From: Pseudofabraea citricarpa
Taxonomy: Eukaryota; Ascomycota; Leotiomycetes; Helotiales; Dermateaceae
Direction of reading: 5' to 3'
DNA: 64,000 nucleotides
Assembly: GCA_029641185.1 (NCBI GenBank)
Contig: JAPWGK010000030.1
Location: 399,164 to 463,163, forward strand
A program made the position numbers and the translations under genes. Shown in pieces: positions 59,522 to 64,000 of this stretch. The notes below the pieces were generated by a model, which saw only the letters and a list, made by a program, of their open reading frames with translations, was not told where the DNA came from and did not search any database. The stretch's first letter is position 1. Every line of letters begins with the position of its first letter.

Positions 59522-62500
59522 TTATCTCTTAAAAGATAACCTTATAACTCTTAGATTATATTTCTCTTATAATAAATAAACTTATATTCTTCTAATAAAT
59601 ACTCTTAATAACTAGTTAAATTATTTTTAGCTTAGATCTCTTATAAGAATTATTACTCTTAGTATAAAACTAAGTATTTTAACTATAGAAAATCCTTTAA
59701 CTTAAGATATAAAGCTATAGTTCTTTTTTCTTTTTATTTAGATATATTATAAACTCTAATATTTATTATTTTTATCTTTTAAAGATTAATTTAATATTAT
59801 ATTTTTCCTTTTAATTATAATTATAATACTTATCTTTTATTATATAAAAAAAGAATATTCTAGTTAAATTATCTCTTACCTATAAATTCTTTTACTTCCT
59901 TTATTTAAACTAAAATAAAATATCTTTATAACTTTAACTTTATAATATCCTACTAAGTCTTTATTATTTTCTTCTTTTGATCTCTAATATATTTATTTTT
60001 CTTCTTTTAGATCTAGTAAATTCTTTTATAATCTTTATCCTTAGTTCTTAAATTATTTATTATTAACTTTATTATATAAGTTAATAATACGTGTTAATCT
60101 ACCTTTATATTAATTATTTCTTATATTATAATCTTAATCTAAGTACGAAATTTTTAATCTTATTTCTAAGAAGCTAATTATAAATTATTTTAATATAATA
60201 AGTTTATTCTTTTTTCTCTTATTATCTTTTATAAAAGCTTAATAAAAGTTCGTATAATTAATTATAAGCGCTTATACTAAATATAAGGACTTATTATTAT
60301 TATAAAAGATAATATATATACTAGTATTCTTTTATATAAGTTTTTTATTTTATTTTATTTTATAAAAGTTTTATTAGATTATCTTATAAAAAATAAGGAA
60401 TATTTTATTAAAGTATTTTATATACTAAGTAACTATAAGGATATTTATTACTTTAAATAAATATACGCCTTAAATTATTATATCTAAGCCTAAGCTAACT
60501 CTTATATAAATTATTTTTATCCTAGAAGAGAAAATAATTATAAATACTAATAAGTTAATAAGTATATACTTTAATTTAATTCTAATATCCTTAGATTTTA
60601 TTATCTTATATAATACTCTTAATAAGCTTAAGAATAAGTTTTATCTTATTAAATAATAAGTTATCTTTAAGCTAATAATAAAATATTAGTATAAACTTTA
60701 TATAAAGCTAAGCTTATTTAAATATTCTTTTACTTTTAATAATTCGATTATCTCTAATAATCTAAAGGATATATAACCTATAAAATAAGATATTATTAGT
60801 AAAATAATATAATAATAAGCTAAAACTCTTATAACCTTAAAATATAATTACTTCTTATTTAATATATTTAATAATAAAGATAAAATAATTACTTTTATCT
60901 TTAAAGTTTTATATAATATATTTCTAAAAAAGAATTTACTTTAGGTACTAAAAGACGTATATTATAAATTAAATTTACCTAATAATACTCGAAATCTTTT
61001 ACTAGAGTATTATAATTATCTAATTATTATTTATAAGTCTTATTATATTACTTTTATAAAACTTATATTTTCTTTTATAAGTTCCTTAGCTTTTTTATTT
61101 ATTATCTAGCTATTAACTTTAGCCTTAGAAGGAAGTTTTAAGTTAAAAAAGTAAAAAAGAGATTATATTAGATATCTTATTTAACTTCTTAAATAAGAAT
61201 AAATTAAAGGTAAAAAAATATATTTATAATCGCTTAAAGAAAATCTTAGTTTTATAAAAGAATCTTTATACTAAGAAATAAGAAAAAAAGCTCTAGTTTA
61301 TTAATTACTTTCTAATAAGTTTATTCTTTTATTTTATAAAACCTTACTAAGTATTAACTAAGTATTTATAAAACTTAATATATAATATAAAGAATTTATT
61401 TTATATTTATTAAAAAAAAAAGGTTATTATTAGTAATCTTAAGTTTATTTAAAAGAAACTTCTAAAATTTATAGATATTATCTTAGAAGATTAAATTTAT
61501 AATTTAAAGTAATACTTAGACTTTATAATTAAAAAGATTACTTTAATAACTCTTAAGTTAAAGGGTAATTAATTATTAAGTAATATAAGTTTTTTATCTA
61601 CTAGTACTTTAACTCTTAATTATTAGACTCGATTATAAAGTCGAGCTTTAACTTAGCCTCTTATTTCTAATACTAAGATTATATTACTTATTATTTTAAT
61701 TAGATTAAAAGGAGATTAATCTAATATTCTAGTTAAAAAGTATAAGTAATTATATTATTAAGTTAAATTATATCTATTTTTCTTAATAAAAAAGAAGAAT
61801 AATAAGGTTATAGCTTTAAAGAACTTAGTTATAAATCTAAAGGATAATATAAGTATTTCTAAGGATATTATTACTCTTATAATTAATAAGAGCTTTAATT
61901 CCTTTAATATTAATAACTTTAATTATATTAATAAAGCTATTAATTAATAAGCTAAGGATATAAGTATAAATATTAATAGTAATTCTTATAATAAAGATAA
62001 TAACTAGGAAAAAGAAGAAAAAAAAGAATTCCTTTTTATTTTCTTATCTTATAAAATATACTCTTAGTAAGAGATTCTTATATACCTAAAGAGTATTCTA
62101 AAGCGTTCTTTTAATCCTAATAATAATTAGATCTTTTTATCTTTAAAGTAATTATATTATAATATTTCTAATATTACTTTTACTTTTTTATTATCTTCTA
62201 GAAAACTAAAAGCTCTTATAAAATTATTTTTATATTCTTTTTATATTAAGAGAGTTTTTTTTATACTTATTATATTACTTAATTATTCTTATTCTTTAGG
62301 TAATAAATATTATTCTTATATTATTAGTTTTAATTACTTAAAATATTATATTTATATAAGTAATTTATTCTTAACTTATATAATCTTAGCTAATATTATT
62401 TTAGTCTAAGTACTTTAATAAGCTAGATATCTTTATTCTTAAGATTCGAAATAAAGTATTCGTATTATATTACTTTTATAATACTAAGAATAAAAAAGAT

Positions 62501-64000
62501 AAAATAACTAAGGAACTAAATAAATACTTAAGTAACCTCTAGATTTTAGTTAATATTATATACGGTTTAAAATAAATTATACTAGTAATTTATAATCGCT
62601 TTTATAAGAAAGATCTTCTATTATTTCCTAAGGGTTACTTAGAGTTTTATAAAGCTTATAAAAAGTATAATAAGACTCTAGAAATTTTTAAGAAAACCTC
62701 TTATATAAAAAAGAAGCTTATTACTAATACTTTTATTATTATTATTCTTATATTTACTTTTATTATTATTTCTATTAAACCTAGTAATAATAATAATTAA
62801 AATAAATTAATTCGCTTTTATAATAACTTTAATAAGTTTAAGGAATCTACTAAGTAAATTTTATATATAATCTAAGAGTCTTAGTAAGAAATCCTTTTAT
62901 ATTTTACTCTTATAAAGTCTTTACTTAAGCGTTTATAATAATAGATTATTTCTAGGTTTAAAGTTCTTATTTTTTAATACTTAGTCTTATATATAATTAT
63001 ACGTTTAAATAAATAAATAAATTTATACTTATAAAATTAAAGTATTATTTTACTTAATAATTTATAATATTCTTATCTTATATTTATATAAATTCTATTT
63101 AAAATTATTTAAAGAATTACCTAGGTAGACTTATTAATAATATCTAGAGTACTTAATATATACTTAGTAAAAACTTTTAGAATCTTATTATAACTTCTAA
63201 TTTCTAAAGGACTTTTTATAATTTAAGAATTTTCTTTTTTTTCCTCTAATATATTAGTCGTCCCCTAATTATAAAAAAGAAATAAATAAAGAAATAATAC
63301 TTAAATTAAGAAATTAAAACTAAACTTAAATAAATAATATATAAAAAATAATAATAATAATATAAAAGGAAATTTATTAGTAAAATATTAAATAAAAGAA
63401 GCCTCTAAAAGATATTTAAATCTTAAGCCGAATATAATTCTTCCTTTAAAATACTAGGTATTAAAATATTATATATTAGGCTAAGAATAAAAAAGATACC
63501 TTAGAGAGAAGCGTCTTACTCTTAGTCTTTTATATATTATTATTAGTATATTATAGCTAGTTTCTTATTTAATTATTATTATTAGCTTTTTTTTATATAA
63601 AATTAATTCTTATTATTTATTAAGTTCTTATTATCTAAAAATCTCTTTTATATAAGTAGCTTATATAATTACTTAGGATTATATAATAGAAGCTTCCTTT
63701 AGTATTTTTTCTTTAGTATCTTTAATAATTATATTAATCTTATTATTATTAGCTTCTTTTAAAGAGGTTTCTTATATATTATCTTATTAATTTATTCTAG
63801 CTAATACTTAGGAAGTTAGCCTAAGATTATTAAGCTACTCTTATAATTATAAGAGTACTTTTAAAAGACTAGGTAAATTACTAGTAAACTTTATCTTAGG
63901 GCTTAGTAAAGGCTTATTAGGGTCTCTAAGGTTTAAACGTATTAGTACTTTAATAATAATCTTATTTTTAGAAGGTTTAATATTATTAGTAGGAATATAA

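Larger units (their letters stand above)
34140..64000. repeat. RIP-saturated AT-rich repeat block (AT isochore)
   Basis: The remaining 30 kb is very AT-rich, dominated by TA steps, and has no long ORF in any frame. CA and TG are nearly absent (for example I see none in 34921-35160), while CT, CC, CG and their complements survive. That is what RIP does: it turns CpA into TpA on both strands of duplicated DNA. Underneath are several transposon relics, listed separately. Parts not covered by those entries (34140-38249, 45.3-47.8 kb, 50-51.9 kb, 59.5-64 kb) I could not assign. Purine-rich minus-strand frames at about 34.4-35.1 and 35.9-36.5 kb read as Lys/Glu-rich, coiled-coil-like peptides, perhaps gag remnants. 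Confidence 0.95.

Overview
This window reads as nuclear DNA of a filamentous ascomycete (Pezizomycotina). The evidence is genes broken by introns of about 45-60 nt with GT..AG ends and CTAAC/CTGAC-type branch sites, Zn2Cys6 regulators, a NoxC-like NADPH oxidase, fungal P450s, and a 30-kb block almost stripped of CpA and TpG, the signature of repeat-induced point mutation (RIP). I cannot name the species; a leotiomycete is only a guess.

Positions 1-33651 are gene-bearing. In order: the 3' part of an FAD-dependent amine/amino-acid oxidoreductase (+); a four-exon Zn2Cys6 transcription factor (+) whose unusually long third intron carries an antisense tRNA-like sequence; fumarylacetoacetase (-) divergent from a CYP504-type phenylacetate-hydroxylase-like P450 (+) that has an in-frame TGA; a mitochondrial/biotin block with MGM101 (-), the tiny four-exon COA4 twin-CX9C gene (-) and biotin-protein ligase (+), the last two separated by only 81 bp; a CorA-like membrane protein lacking the GMN motif (+); an EF-hand NoxC-like NADPH oxidase (-); a secreted intradiol dioxygenase (-); a heme-dependent N-demethylase-like (DUF3445) protein (-); and a second, intact P450 (-). 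The gaps at 24.0-27.7 and 29.0-31.7 kb hold no gene I can support.

Positions from about 34140 to 64000 are a RIP-saturated AT-rich block with no long ORF. Reading through the stops shows relics. A minus-strand Ty3/gypsy integrase/RNase H fragment lies at about 38.2-39.94 kb. A 7157-bp gypsy element in minus orientation with two 182-bp LTRs spans 52365-59521; its LTRs differ only by transitions and its reverse transcriptase YLDD reads YLNN. A 292-bp inverted repeat has outer edges at 39945 and 52225, giving a 12.28-kb unit that contains arrays with a 12-bp period, a 196-bp tandem triplication, a 71-bp higher-order repeat and an 18-bp repeat that reads as a hexapeptide. This inverted-repeat-bounded unit is the part of the window I cannot assign to a known family and is the best candidate for something undescribed.

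Functional links: fumarylacetoacetase and the CYP504-like enzyme both belong to phenylacetate/homogentisate catabolism. MGM101 and COA4 are both mitochondrial. The other genes look like ordinary neighbours, and no secondary-metabolite backbone enzyme is present.
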